Assembly: GCF_000388065.1 (NCBI RefSeq)
Contig: NW_009242987.1
Location: 308,228-343,674 of the forward strand
Reading direction: 5' to 3'
DNA length: 35,447 bases
Source: Fonticula alba
Taxonomy: Eukaryota; Opisthokonta; Rotosphaerida; Fonticulaceae
Shown: one piece after another, positions 8,850-19,974 of the stretch
Numbering within the stretch: position 1 is the first letter of the stretch
How the letters are laid out: every line of letters begins with the position of its first letter
Notes under the pieces: generated by a model
Told to the model about the DNA's origin: nothing
Seen by the model: only the letters and a program-made list of their open reading frames with translations
Database searches by the model: none
Position numbers and translations under genes: made by a program

Positions 8850-10727
8850 TCATGATGTGGGGGAAGCACAGCCATCTACCGTCTGGCCGAGGAGCAGGTT
8901 TACCCGGACCGCCCAGCGGCCATCCAGGGCCACCCTGCAATGATCCAGGTCCAGGGGGGCATCGGCCGTCGGGCAGAGGCGGCCCCCTGGGGAGGGGAGG
9001 CGCAGGGCAAAGGCAAAGGCGGCCCGCTTGGACCGGCCACCGCCGAAGGGGTACTCATGGCAGACGAGGAAATCCTCATGGAGCGAGAGAGCCCGCCGGC
9101 CGTGGATCATCAGGCGCTGGGGGTTGATCAGGTTCTCAAAGTCCGGTCCCTGAAGGCAGGGGGGTGAGGAAGGAGGGGCGATCAGGAGAGGGAGCAGAGA
9201 GCGGAGAGGGGGCAGAGAGTGGAGAGGTCAGAGAGGTCAGAGGTCAGAGAGGTCAGAGAGGTCAGAGAGGTCAGAGAGGTCAGAGAGGTCAGAGAGCAAA
9301 GAGAGCAGAGAGCAAAGATAGCAAAGAGAGCAGAGAGCAGAGAGAGGGAGAGAGAGAGAGAGAGAGAGACAAGGTGGGGCTTCGGTCAGGGACCAGAAAC
9401 ACGGTGTGCTAGCGCGCAGAGGCGCCAGGGGAAAGAGCGGCCGGGCAGCGCGCCACGCACATGATAGGCCTCCGGCTTGCAGGCCTCCCGGAAGACCGTG
9501 GCAGTTCCCTTGCGGGGATTGCAGAACACGGTTAGCGGGCCGCCGGCAGGCAGGTTCCGGAAGGGCGAGGCAAGTGACGAGGGAGGGACCGACTCCGGGA
9601 CATCGAAGCGAAAGACGTCGCCATTCATGAAGGACCGGGCTGCCACATCATCCTCGAAGAGGGGCAGGGGGATCTGAATGAAAAAAATGCGGCGGCGGGG
9701 AGTTTCGGGGATCGCGCGCAGAGCAGGGACACCGGCGTGAGTGGAGTGGAAGCAGCAGAGCGCCCCCCTGGCGGCCGGATTCAAAGCCTGCGCGCGGGGA
9801 GAAGCCCAGAGGGCGGCACACGGCCAGGCGCCCAAATGGGCCACGGGAAGGAAGAACAGGGACAAAGGGGGGTCACGTACATGGGCCAGGTCCAGGGGCT
9901 GGGCTGTCGACTGGGCGAGGTTGACCAGGTACCCGGAACGCGTGGCCGAGTCCACCAGCAGGGCCTCGCCAGGGGTGGTGGTCATTTGAAAGGTGGCGCC
10001 CGGGCGGATGCCCCGCTTGAGGATGGTCCCCGTGAGCAGGGCGAGCGGAGCATCCGGCCCCCCGGCGCCCAGCGGGCGGGACCAGTCCACCAGCAAGAGG
10101 CAGCCATTGACGATGACGACCAGGAGCCGGTGGCCATGGGCCGCGAGCATGGCACACGACCGGGCCCCGGCCAGCTGGCATGCCCTGGTGCAGGCGGGCG
10201 TGATGCCTGCCGGGCGGGGGTCTCCCTGCCACCGGTGCCGAGCGAAGGCGCGGATCTTGGTGGTGGTGCTCGGGTGAATGCCAAGACACTGCATGCAGTG
10301 GCTCACCGACGACACCACCGCCATGGTGGAGCCATGCGGGCCTTGGCCCAGGCGGTGGAATGCGAAGTCCACCTGCATGGTGCCCATGTCAATGCGCACC
10401 GTGCCGCGGTGAACGGAAAGGCAACCGACCAGGTCCCTGTCGGTGGTCAGCTGGCGACGATCTTTTCGTTAGCGAACAGTGCGCCCGCCTCCCGGAGCAA
10501 GGGGTGAAGGGCAAAGCAGATGAAGGCAGCACAGCGAGCGGGCGCGCTTGATGTTCCCTGACCAGGGCCACGAGCCAGTCGCCCGGGGAAGCCACTCGCC
10601 CGGGGGGGTAGGCATGGTCATCTGCAGGGGGCCGTGACACACAGGCACACAGGTGGGCCCGGCGGGGATGCGCACACGCCTGGAGCGCACGGCGGAATGG
10701 CGCCGGTGCATGCGCCTCGCCCGACAT
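8850..10727 (-). CDS. Four-exon protein of unknown function, minus strand
   Basis: I read exons 10727-10563, 10450-9881, 9673-9461 and 9149-8850 (TGA), all joined in phase 0, giving 415 residues. The start is the ATG at 10727, just after a pyrimidine-rich stretch on that strand. Exon 2 has strong coding character: LTTDRDLVGCLSVHRGTVRI, then HGHRLLVVIVNGCLLLVDW and GEALLVDSATRSGYLVNLA, suggesting beta strands. Exon 3 opens with IPLPLFEDDVAARSF. Exon 4 contains DFENLINPQRLMIHGRRAL and LVCHEYPFGGGRSKR. I recognise no family and see no convincing membrane segment or signal peptide. An upstream in-frame ATG, giving a hydrophobic PLFFLFSAIALLSA segment, is possible. I prefer the later ATG because that stretch resembles the pyrimidine leaders of the other genes. 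The exon 1 donor (GTCAGG) is weak and least certain. Confidence 0.55.
9150..9460 (-). other. Intron 3 of the minus-strand gene, mostly simple repeat
   Basis: The intron is 311 bases, GTGCGT to CTTCAG on the minus strand, phase 0. It is dominated by GA/CT repeats (plus strand about 9340-9369) and a 9-base tandem repeat that carries a CTGAC branch-like pentamer in every unit on the transcribed strand. Confidence 0.65.
9226..9296 (-). repeat. 9-base tandem array with repeated CTGAC motifs inside an intron
   Basis: Eight GTCAG pentamers on the plus strand start near 9227, 9236, 9243, 9252, 9261, 9270, 9279 and 9288. On the gene strand each reads CTGAC. Spacing is 9 bases except one 7-base step. 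Confidence 0.85.
9674..9880 (-). other. Intron 2 of the minus-strand gene (in-frame, stop-free)
   Basis: The intron is 207 bases, from GTACGT to a TTTTCATTCAG acceptor, phase 0. It is divisible by three with no in-frame stop, so naive ORF calling fuses exons 2 and 3. Strong consensus ends, and a translation unlike its flanks, argue that it is a real intron. Confidence 0.65.
10451..10562 (-). other. Intron 1 of the minus-strand gene
   Basis: The intron is 112 bases, from GTCAGG to TCGCCAG, phase 0. A GCTAAC branch-like motif sits about 20 bases before the acceptor. The exon 2 frame hits a TAA inside this stretch, so an intron is required. An alternative phase-0 donor (GTGCTG) lies about 30 bases downstream. 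Confidence 0.5.
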
Positions 10728-12640
10728 GAACGACGGCGGAGGGGGAGGCCCAGGCGGAGCAGCCGACAGCAGCGCGATGGCAGAGAAGAGAAAGAACAGA
10801 GGGCAGGCCGGGGGACGGGGTGCGTATGAGCCGGCCTCGCGGCGCCCTCGGGCGGCGGCGTTTGTAGGCCCCCCGGCGGGACTGCCGGGCGGGCATCCAG
10901 CCATGAGCCCCCGGCCTGTGGGCCAGGCACATCCGGAGCTCCCGACATGCTGGGGGCTGGCTGGGGCAGCCACCGCGCGCCAGGGCAGGGCACACACTTG
11001 CGGGAGATCGCCCTCCGGAGGGCGGGGGGGAGGCTGTCGACCGGTCTGACGGCCCGAGTGGCCCCCCCCTCAAGCGGCCCGAGTGGCTGGTGGCAGGCGC
11101 ACTTTGCGGGCCGGGCCGGGCCAACCTGAAGGGGAGGCGCTACGTCCGACCTGTGCAGCCCGTGGCCGAGGCGCGGCCGCGGGAGACCCCCCTTGTTGGG
11201 GATCTTCAGCGTGAGCGTCCATCGGCCGGGCATGGGCGCGTGCGTGGGTCGGAAGGCAGGGGCCCGGGTGTTCCCGACCGCCTCCCGGCCGGATGGGGTC
11301 TCGGGCGTGAGGACCGATCCAAAGCACGGGCGCCAGCCTCACCCCCGGGGAGAGGTCTCGCGCGTACACCTGGCAGCCCCTTCTTGGAGGCTCAGCGGGG
11401 CCGGCGGTGAGGGCTGCCTGAGCGGGGCAAGTTCGCTCGACGCCCCTACCTTTCGTCCCCGGGAGACTCGGAGAGTGTGCGCGGCAGTGTCCGGGCCGGA
11501 CCGAGGGCGGCTCGCATGCCGATACAACTGTCGCCCCTTGCGCTGCGCGATCTCCCCTGATGGCAAGGTCGCCGGAAGAGAAAAAAAAAAACAAACAAGC
11601 CGGCACCGACGTGGCAGGAGCGCGATAGGCGGCCCGGCGAGCCGCGTGCGTTGGCAGTGCGCTGGTCACACGCGCGATCACAGGGCGCGACATGGCGGTG
11701 TTCTTCCCTCCACGCCCCGCGCGTGCCAACACCGGAGTCACGCGGCCTCGCGCCAACTGGCCAACTCGTGCCCGGGCTTCGGGATAATAGCCCGCCGATC
11801 GGGGGCCTGTTTATGACGCCGCCGCCCGGGCCCGACATGCCGCCGGATGGGGCGTGGCGCGCGAGCCCGTGGGCGGCCCGGCCTCCGCTCCTGCCCCCCG
11901 TGGGGGGGGGGGGTTCTAACGCGCCGACGCCCCACCATGCATGCTCGTACGACCGGCGCTGGCGGGGGAAGGTGCCCCCTCGGGCGGGCGGCCACACACA
12001 CACGAGGCCGGCGCATGGTTGCCTGGCTGCGGGGTCCGGAAGGGGGAGGAGCGGGGGCCGAGACTCGGGGTCCGTCTGTCGGGATGGAGTCGCGAAAGGG
12101 TCATCCTCGTGGTCGGTGCCGGGCCGGCGCCACGACACGGCCACATATCCGGGCGGGAGGGGCCTCTCCCCTTACAGATGGAAGGGGCTGTGTGATGCAA
12201 TGTGCGCGGGCCCCCTTGGGAGTCGGGGCAGGCCCCCTTTTTGTGGGGCGGAGGCCGCTCCTCGGGAGGGCAGAGGGGGGGCCATGATTGTGGACTCCGG
12301 CCCGGCTGGATTCCGCTTCCCGGGCCTGACTCGATGATGGCATGCACTTGCGATGCTATGTGGCCCGAGAGATATGAAGGGTCATAGGACCGGGCGTGAC
12401 CTGGCCGGGCTTTGTTGCTTGCGAAGTCCACGGGGAGATCGGGCGGCGGGTGGCGCGCCGTGTGGGCCAAGGGCATCCGCTCGCCGCCAGGGAGGGGCCG
12501 GGGCGGGGGGACACCGGCGGCGCACCCGGCCCGCTCGGGGCGCACGCCGCAGGGAAGTGGCATGTGCCCCCGGGTGGGCGCGTGCGCGTGGCGCCCCTCG
12601 GTGCTTTTCCCCGCCAGCCCGTGTGGCGCCCGGCCAGGGC
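10728..12640. other. Divergent intergenic region between the minus-strand gene and paralogue B
   Basis: These 1.9 kb hold no supported exon. The region should contain both promoters. A purine tract at 10784-10800 (pyrimidine on the minus strand) is the presumed leader of the minus-strand gene. An A-rich run sits at 11580-11599 and a G run near 11901-11910. Confidence 0.5.
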
Positions 12641-12648
12641 TATTTAAG
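12641..12648 (+). promoter_or_regulatory. TATA-like TATTTAAG element of paralogue B
   Basis: An isolated AT island in GC-rich DNA, 233 bases upstream of the paralogue B ATG. It resembles the TTTAAA found upstream of paralogue A. Confidence 0.5.
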
Positions 12649-12741
12649 GGCGCGCGGCCGGGGATGTTGTCCGGACAGCCGCCCCACCTTGGGAAGCAAC
12701 AAAAACACCCGCGTCTTCCCCCATAATCAAGCAGTACACTA

Positions 12742-12760
12742 CTCTCTCTCTCTCTCTCTC
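12742..12760 (+). promoter_or_regulatory. CT tract in the paralogue B leader
   Basis: A pure CT dinucleotide run, 114 bases before the ATG and about 95 bases after the TATA-like element. It matches the CT tracts before the other plus-strand genes. Confidence 0.4.
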
Positions 12761-12873
12761 GCCCGCGCCCCCGCACACCCCGCCTCCGACGCCGCCGCCG
12801 CCGCCGCGCCCGCTGCCTGCCACACGCGCCCTGCTGTGCAGCACCGACCCCGAGCATATACCACCGCCTGGAC

Positions 12874-15800
12874 ATGGCGGTCGGCAGTGCCCTCGGCCTG
12901 GTGGCCGGCCTGCTGGCATGGATGCTGACCATGCCGGTGGAGCTGGCCCGCGGCCAGATGCCCCCGCCCTCGGGGCTGCCGAACATCTACCTCCACCGGT
13001 CCATGGGGTCCCTCATGCGGGGCACGGGCCGGGTGGATGTGGTCACCGCGCCGGGGCAGGCCTCGGTGACGTTCAAGCTGAATGGCCCGACAACGATGGA
13101 GATCTACGACCAGCGGGACGCGCTGGACATCCTGCCGGACTACCGGGTCGGGTCCTTCTTCGGGCCGGTGCCGCGAGAGACGCTGGAGTGCCCGCGAAGT
13201 GGCGTCGACCCGGCCAGCACCAGCATCATGGCTTTGCCGGTGACCGGGAGCCCGACCCCGGCCCTGGTGCAGCATACCGACCAGTGGGTGGCGCTGTTTG
13301 AGTCGCCGATGGAACACCCGCTGCCGGGGCCGGCCACGCAACTGCTGCGCGGCCTGGCCGCGGCCGTGGACGATGTGGACCTGGTCGGGGTGACGGACAT
13401 CCCGGGCCAGTCGCGGCAGGGGGAGCTGTTCCTCGGCCGGCTGACGTCGGCCGGGCTGGCCGTGCGGCCGGTCGGCATGACGGTGGCCCTGCCGGTGCTC
13501 ACGGCCACCGGGACCCGGCGGCACTTCTACGTGGCCGAGTCGGACGCCCTGCACAGCATCGCCCTGCAGGAGGACGGCACGGCCGTGGTGGATACCATGC
13601 TGCTGTCGGACACCGTCATCAGCATGGTGACCACGCGGCTGGTGTCGACGGTGGCCCAGTGCCCGGACCATGCGGACGTGGTGCTGGCCACGGCCGACGG
13701 CCGGCTGAGGGTCTTCCCCTGCCACGGGGGCAGCCAGCCCGGGCCCGAGCTCGAGGGCGAGGTGCCGGAGTGGCAGCTCTGGGTGCAGGACAGCCTGGTG
13801 GCCGTGGGGCCGGCCTCGCTGGACCAACTGTCCGGGTTCTTCCTCTACCAGTCCCCCGGGCAGGATGGCTTCGACCGGCCATACGTTTGGCGGGTGAGCG
13901 TCAGCCCGGATGGGGGGGACCTGCTCTGGCAGTGGATGGTCATCAGCGGCGGCACCGAGGTGAGACGGAATGCGCTGGGCAAGTTCCGGACATCGGAGAC
14001 CGGGCTCTCGGACTGGCTGATGGTGAGCTACAACCAGGTGTACTTCGACTCGGCCACCTTTCAGTGCTCCACCGATGAGAGCATCATTTGCGACGGGCCG
14101 AGCTACACCGACACATTCGGGGCCTTCGACTGCATCGAGGGCCATGGCGTGTCGTACTTTGCCCGGCCCGACCAGATATGCGGTGGCTGTGGCCCTCGCT
14201 GGTATTTGGACCGTCCGCCAGGTGCGCGCTGTCCCCCGGGGGGGGGGGGGAGCTGCTGGACGTGTGTGTGTGTGTGTGCCCGGCTCGGCGTGGGTCTGGC
14301 GGCTGAGGGATGCTAACGAGCGAGACACGGTGTGGCGCGTCGTCGACGGGCCGACCCCGGGGGCCGGCTCGGGCGCCGGGGCGGGGGTGCTGCACGAAAA
14401 AACACACATACGGAAAAAAAAAACCAGGCGAGCCGCCATTCAGCCAGCCCGAGCACGAGTGCAAGCGCTGCGACGAGGACAGCTGCTGGACCTGCAATCG
14501 CCAGGGCTGCCTGGTGTGCGATAGTACACGGATTCCGGAGTACAGCGGCCCCGGCGGCCGGGTGGTCTGCCGGCAGGGCGGCTGCTCGCCGGGGTTCCAC
14601 CTGGTGGCCGGGGTGTGCCAGGCCGAAGGGCCGGCCCTGCCGGTCATGCGCATCAGCCCGCCGGAGGTGGAGACCCTGCCCGGGCTGGACCCGGGCATCC
14701 CGGTGACGGCGCTGGCGGCCACGCGGCTGACCGTGGACCCGGTGTCCGGGGGGCCGGTGGTACCGGCGGTCGGAGGCACCGGGACCGACCCGGGCATGGT
14801 GCTCCTGCTGCAGGCCGGGCCCCAGGCCCGGGCATGGCTCATGCCCAATGGGGCCATCGGCCAGCCGGGCAAGGCCCCGCTGCAGCCGGTGGCCCTCCTG
14901 AGCGGCCCGCTGCCGGCGGATGTGGTGGCCGTGGCCGAGGTCGGGCCCTTCCTGGAGGATGGCGGCCAGCTGCTGCTGGGGCTGGCGCTGTGCGACCGCC
15001 AGGGCACCGTGTATGAGGCGTGGCTGGAGTGCACGTCCGGGCAGGCGGACGGGTCGGCGCCATGTGCGGCCGCCGGCGGCCCGGCCGTCCTGACGCCCCT
15101 GCTGCAGGGCACCGGCTGTGTGGACCTCCAGGTCCAGGCGACCACCGGCCGGCATGTGGTCATGCTGTCGGACCAGGCCCAGGGGGCGGCCCTGCTGGAG
15201 GCCGATCCGGCCGGCCGGCGGCTGCTGGCCACCCGGGTGCCGATGGATGGCATGGTGGTGCTGCCGGGGCCCGGGGGCCCGGATGGCCGCGTGGCCGACC
15301 CGGCCGTGGGCGACTGGCTGGTGGGCACCAGCGCCGGGGACCTGCCCTCGGCCATGCCCACGCGCTTGCCGGTGTGGGATTCCCGGTGGAGCTACCTGGT
15401 GGGCCGGTTCATTCGGGGCGTTGCCACCTGGCCGGATGTGCTGGTGCCGGTGGTCCTGCCGGCCGGCGGGGGCTTCCCGCTGGAGCTGGTGTTCGTGTCC
15501 ACGAAGGAGGACCAGTGGCGGGTGGTTCGCGCGCCGGGCGAAATGCAGCCCACCGGCGCGACCATGTGGCTGGCATCCAGCATGCAGGTTTTGATGGAGA
15601 CCCTGCCCCTGCCGGTGCCGCAGCTGCCGGTCAGCACGCTGAATGTCCGGGCCCAGGGGCTGCACATCCCCGGGTCGGCCACATACCCGAGTGCCTTGCT
15701 GCTGCAGGCGCACACCATGCTCGGGGTGTCGCTGCTCCGGTGCCCGGGCGACCGGGTCCTGTGCAGCTTCCTGCCGGCCGTGGTGCTGGAGCTGCCGGCG

Positions 15801-16643
15801 GCATTCCAGGTGCCCTCCGACAAGCGGCTTTGGCAGGTGGCCATCCCGCGGGCAGGTGGCCCGGCTCCCGGGCCCGGGGCCGAGGGCACCGTGCCGGTCG
15901 TCTCGCTGCTGGGCTTTTCCGAGGCCACCGGGCCGGTGCATGTGCGCCTGGGGGCCGACTGCCCGGCCGGCACCTTCGGGCCGGCCTGCGAGCCATGCCA
16001 CCCGGACTGCCAGCAGGCGTGCACCGGCCCCGGGCCCGGGGATTGCGTCTGCGCCTTCTGGCTGCCGGAGGACCCGGCCGTGTGTCTGGCGGCCTGCCCG
16101 GCCGGGACCTACAGCGACTGGGGCGCCTGCCGGGGCTGCCATGCGTCGTGCGCCGAGTGCACCGGGCCCGAGGCCGGGGCGTGCACCGCATGCGCGCCGG
16201 GGCTCGTGCTGGAGGATGGCCACTGTGTGGTGGCCTGTGGGGCCGGGGAGTATGCGTGTGCCTCCGCGTGCCTGCCCTGCCCGGGAGAGTGCGCCAGCTG
16301 CGAGGCGGCCAGCGGCAGCGGCCCGGGCTGCGAGGCCGTGTGCACCGGCTGCAAGCCGGGCTTTGTCCTGGTGGGCGACGAGTGTGTGGCGGAGGTCTGC
16401 CCGGTGGGGGAGTTCCTGCCGCCGGGCTCGGACACGTGCGCCCAGTGCCACTGCACCTGCCGGGCATGCGCCGGCGGCGCCGAGCCCGACAAGTGCACCT
16501 CCTGTCCGAAGGGCTTCCACCTGTCGGAGGAGGGCCGGTGCCGGGTGTCCTGCCTGCCGGGGGGCCTGTGCCCCGGCCGCGTGGCCGAGGTGCTGCTGGT
16601 GCATCTACTTTGCTGGGCTCGGAAGTTCGGCGGCGGCCACTGA
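12874..16643 (+). CDS. Paralogue B: secreted two-module, furin-type cysteine-repeat protein (no kinase)
   Basis: Exons 12874-14221 and 14428-16643 (TGA) give 1187 residues. A signal peptide covers about residues 1-27 (core GLVAGLLAWML, cleavage near ARG/Q), followed by NIYLHR, equivalent to DVFLHA in A and DIHLHA in C. Module 1 ends with the conserved CSTDESIICDGP, CGGCGPRWYLDRP block. After the intron comes EPPFSQPEHECKRC with CWTC and CLVC pairs, then module 2 to about 960. Cys961 begins about 5 furin-type repeats (for example CHASCAECTGPEAGACTAC). The last residues (VAEVLLVHLLCWARKFGGGH) depart from the cysteine pattern and could be a frame or sequence left by truncation. There is no clear membrane segment or kinase. 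The product should be secreted, and its ligand is unknown. A fourth exon beyond the stop cannot be excluded, but I found none before the poly(A) signal. Confidence 0.8.
14222..14427 (+). other. Family-conserved phase-1 intron of paralogue B
   Basis: The intron is 206 bases, from GTGCGC to AACCAG, with a run of ten or more G (14239-14250), a GT repeat (14262-14278), a GCTAAC motif at about 14312-14317 and an A-run just before the acceptor. It splits a Gly codon after its first base, exactly as in paralogue C. Confidence 0.8.
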
Positions 16644-17186
16644 GAGTCTGCCTTCCACATCAGACAGGGGAATATACCCGAGATGTCGCATACGGCGAGG
16701 TTGTGTGTGTGGGGGGGGGGGGGCCTCTTGCTGCTGTGTCGTGCGCGTGTGGAGTCCCCGGCGGGGGGAGGCTGGCGCCGGGGTGCGTGGGCGGGAGGGG
16801 CACCGGTATGCCGGTGGTGAGTGGCGATTTGCGGATGGCAGGAGCCGGCACCGGAGAAGCCCCCCCGGGCGGGCGGGGCGGTCTCTTTCCGCCTCCTGCT
16901 TGGGGGCGAAGGCGTAGCATGGTGGGACAACGCGCGCGCGCATGACACTCCATGCGTGGCCGGCGTGGCCCCGGGGCAGGGGTGTCCAACGTGCCGGGGC
17001 ATGACCCTTGTCCGGGCGGGGGGGGGGGAGGGGAAAGAGGGAAGGAGGGAGCCGGGGCGCGCAGCTGGTCCGGAAAAATCGCCCGGGGACCGCAACCCGG
17101 CGAAGCGGTGTGCCTGGGAGGTTGTTTTTACGCGCGGCGCGCGGCGTACTCGGCCGGCGGCTCTTTCGGCTGGGCGTAATGTGGCC

Positions 17187-17192
17187 AATAAA
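17187..17192 (+). terminator. Poly(A) signal of paralogue B
   Basis: AATAAA within GTGGCCAATAAAAAAG, 544 bases after the stop. It resembles the paralogue A signal. The 3' UTR contains G runs near 16711-16722 and 17020-17029 but no coding sequence I can support. Confidence 0.7.
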
Positions 17193-17431
17193 AAAGAAGC
17201 ATTTCCAGCCGACCCGGCTGCATGCCTGGGCACCCGCGCCCGGCGGGGGAGAGCTCTGGGGGCGGCCATCCGTTGGCACTTTCTCCGTGCTGCGTGTGAG
17301 GGAGGCCGCCGGGGGGGGGGCTGAGATCGGCCGGGGGCGGGGGACACTCGCCCTGGGGGTGCTTTTCAGCGGGGCTTCTGCGGCGTGTGCGCATGGACGC
17401 CCTCTTCATGCTCCTCCACCCTTCCCTCTTC

Positions 17432-17511
17432 TCTTCCACCCGCTTGTTGGTTCTTTTTGTCTCTCTCTTCCCTTCCACCCGCTTGTCGGTTCGGTTTGTC
17501 TCTCTCTTCTT
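17432..17511 (+). repeat. 40-base pyrimidine-rich tandem duplication
   Basis: CTTCCACCCGCTTGT occurs at 17432 and again at 17472, followed in both by GGTT and TTTGTCTCTCTCTTC. It lies in a wider T/C-rich stretch (about 17400-17525) that resembles the leaders upstream of this window's genes. Confidence 0.75.
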
Positions 17512-19890
17512 TCACTCGCTCTTTGCCTCGCCCTCTGTGGCGGCGCCAGCACCCCCTCCCTTGTGTGACCCTGCCACCGGCCGAGCGCCTGTCTCCTGCG
17601 ACTGATCTCGGCCTTGTACACGGGCCCTGGTCGGGGAGAGGGGGGGAAGGCACCGGGCGCGTGCGTGTGTGTGTGCGCATGTATGTACGAACCTACATCC
17701 ACCCATACATATGTGTGCTTGCCCACCCGGAGCGGTGCCGGGCCCGCGCGTCGGGCATGCCCGCGGTGCCGGCGCCCAGGCCGGCGGAAAGCAATGCACC
17801 GAGGGAGGTGGCAGCCACAGGGGGGACACCCTTTGGGGGACATGGGCGCGTTGCGACAATCAACAGCGCGCCGCGACGGTCGGTGCGGCTCGGTGCGGGC
17901 TTTGGGCTCTTGTGGCGAGGTGGCCCAGTGCCGGCGCCACGCGGCACCCCGGCCGCAGGAAGAGGACATGTGTATGCATGTGGTCCGGGGGCTGGATGCG
18001 GCCGTGGCGGGAGCAGTGCGAGCAATCGGGACAGCCGCTGAGGCCGAGGCGAGAGGCCCGACAGCCGTCGGCCCGGTGCCTTCCGGCATCCACCCGGGTC
18101 AAGGCCACTTGGGCAAAAGGCCCGGGGCCTCGGTGTGAGGAGCGCCGCATGGCGCCTCTGCCTGGGGAACCAATGTCGTGTGGCATGCTGGATGGCGGGC
18201 TTCAGCTTGTGCGTACCCCATGGCGGGGCCTTGTGCACCATGGGGCGACGGCCAGCGGCGCCCTTGCGCATCTGTCGTCCATGGCGATGGCCGGCTGGTC
18301 TGCTCAGCAGGCCCGGCCGCGCGCGCATGCCCCCCCCCCCCCCCCCTTACGCGACATCAGCCCCATGGGCCACGTCCAACATGTCCTCTTCCTTTCATCT
18401 CCCAAGGGGACAGGGCCCGGCTCGTGTTGATGCCCAGGGCCTGGACTGCTGTCCTGCTCGCCGGAGCGAGTGATCTACCTCCGGGACGGGGGCCGTTCCT
18501 GGCGGTGGGCCTACTCGGGCGTGCCTCGACCATGGCGCACGTCGAAGCGGGCCGGACCCTCGAGTCCCAGGTGTCCCATGGGCAGGGTGCTGGGGCCGGG
18601 CCGATCGCCGTGTCTGCCTGGGCCGGTCGGGGATGCGCCGGCCCGGTCGCCCGGCCATTGGCCCGACCTCTGAGCGCAGGCCGGCTCTCGTGCGATTCGA
18701 CCTGGCGAGCACCTTGCACGGCGCCTCCCCCGCCTTGGGGCACCAGCATGTCGGTTGGGGCGGGGAGAATCTCGTAAAAAAGGGGGCTTGTGCGACCGGG
18801 GGCCCCTCCAACGGGGTGGAGCCCAGTCGCACCGGCGCATGGGGGCAGGTCGTGCGCCATGGCCATGCTCTGGCCCCGGCCGGCGGGCCATGCTCCGGCG
18901 CGCTTGATTCCAGGGCGGCAGCCCGGCCGGCCGCGCGCCATGACCGCCAGGGGATATGGCTCGGCGGGGGCCGACTTGGCGAGGTGCCCGCCACGGGAGG
19001 AGGTGCATGGGGCATCCGGATGTGCGTGTGCGTGTGTTTCGTCGAGCATGCGTGCGCCAGGATGGCGGTGAGGGCTTGTGCCACAAGTGGCCCCGGGCGG
19101 CGGGGGAGCCCCCGCGGATGGGGCTATGGTTATGTGAGGACGACTGCGTGAGCCGGCCCGGCCTGGGAGGTCGGCGAGTGTGCGCGGCCCACTGTCGACG
19201 CGTGGGCTGTCGGGCGCGTGTGCACCCCCCACAGCAGGGCATGTGGCGCGGGATTGCCGGGGCTGCCGTCCGGGCGGAGGCCCGTGTGCAGCCGGGCGGA
19301 CCGCTCGGTCTTGTGGTGCGCATCGTGGCCGGGGATGGCCGCGGGGCCGAGGCGGGCGGCGGGTCCATCCGTGACGTCGGCGGCACGCCCTGGCACCTCC
19401 GCCGGGGGGTCGCCGCGTCGACAGTGGGATCATGTCCCTTCGCATGGGTGGCACTGGCGGAGAGACGGTGGCGGGGCAATGCCACGGGCACGGACTGGCC
19501 TGGACCGCCAGCAGGTCCGCCCCTTCCGGCCTTGGAGACAGCCAGCGGGGCCTGGCGGGTGTTGTGGAGTCGCGGCGGGGATTGGTTTGCGCCTGCGGGC
19601 TGGCTTGGGCGTGTGCCGCGTGTTGGTCCCGGTGCAGCAGGTCCCCCCGGGGGCGTGCTGCCTGGCTTGGCTGCGCGCGAGTTGGCGCCCGGCGTGGGGG
19701 CTCGGCGGTGCTTGTGCGCCTGCTGCCCCGGGCCGCCCTGACCCCGTGGCGAAGACTCGCCCCCGGAAGCGGGTCTTTGTTGGGGCGATGAGCATGGCCC
19801 AAGCACCAGGCGCCCGAGAAGGAGGCACCCTGGGGGCGGGGCCGGTCCGGCACGGGGCGAGGCCTGCTGGCCCGGTCGCACAATCCGTCT

Positions 19891-19974
19891 GTGCACTTCG
19901 GTGTGCACTTCGGTGTGCACTTCGGTGTGCACTTCGGTGTGCACTTCGGTGTGCACTTCGGTGTGCGCTCGGGT
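19891..19974 (+). repeat. 12-base tandem array, GTGCACTTCGGT, 6 perfect copies plus 1 degenerate
   Basis: Perfect units start at 19891, 19903, 19915, 19927, 19939 and 19951. A degenerate unit follows at 19963. Each unit contains the self-complementary GTGCAC, so palindromes recur every 12 bases. The length is divisible by three, so it reads as an open VHFG-type peptide repeat, but the flanks do not look coding. Confidence 0.9.

Noticed and set aside
8672-8875. Extra minus-strand coding frame at the end of the 415-residue gene
   Set aside because: It runs into the minus-strand AATAAA and lacks a convincing acceptor. The TGA at 8850 is a simpler end.
14313-16604. A 763-codon open frame on the minus strand
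   Set aside because: It is the mirror of paralogue B exon 2, with His/Arg/Gly-rich low-complexity translation.
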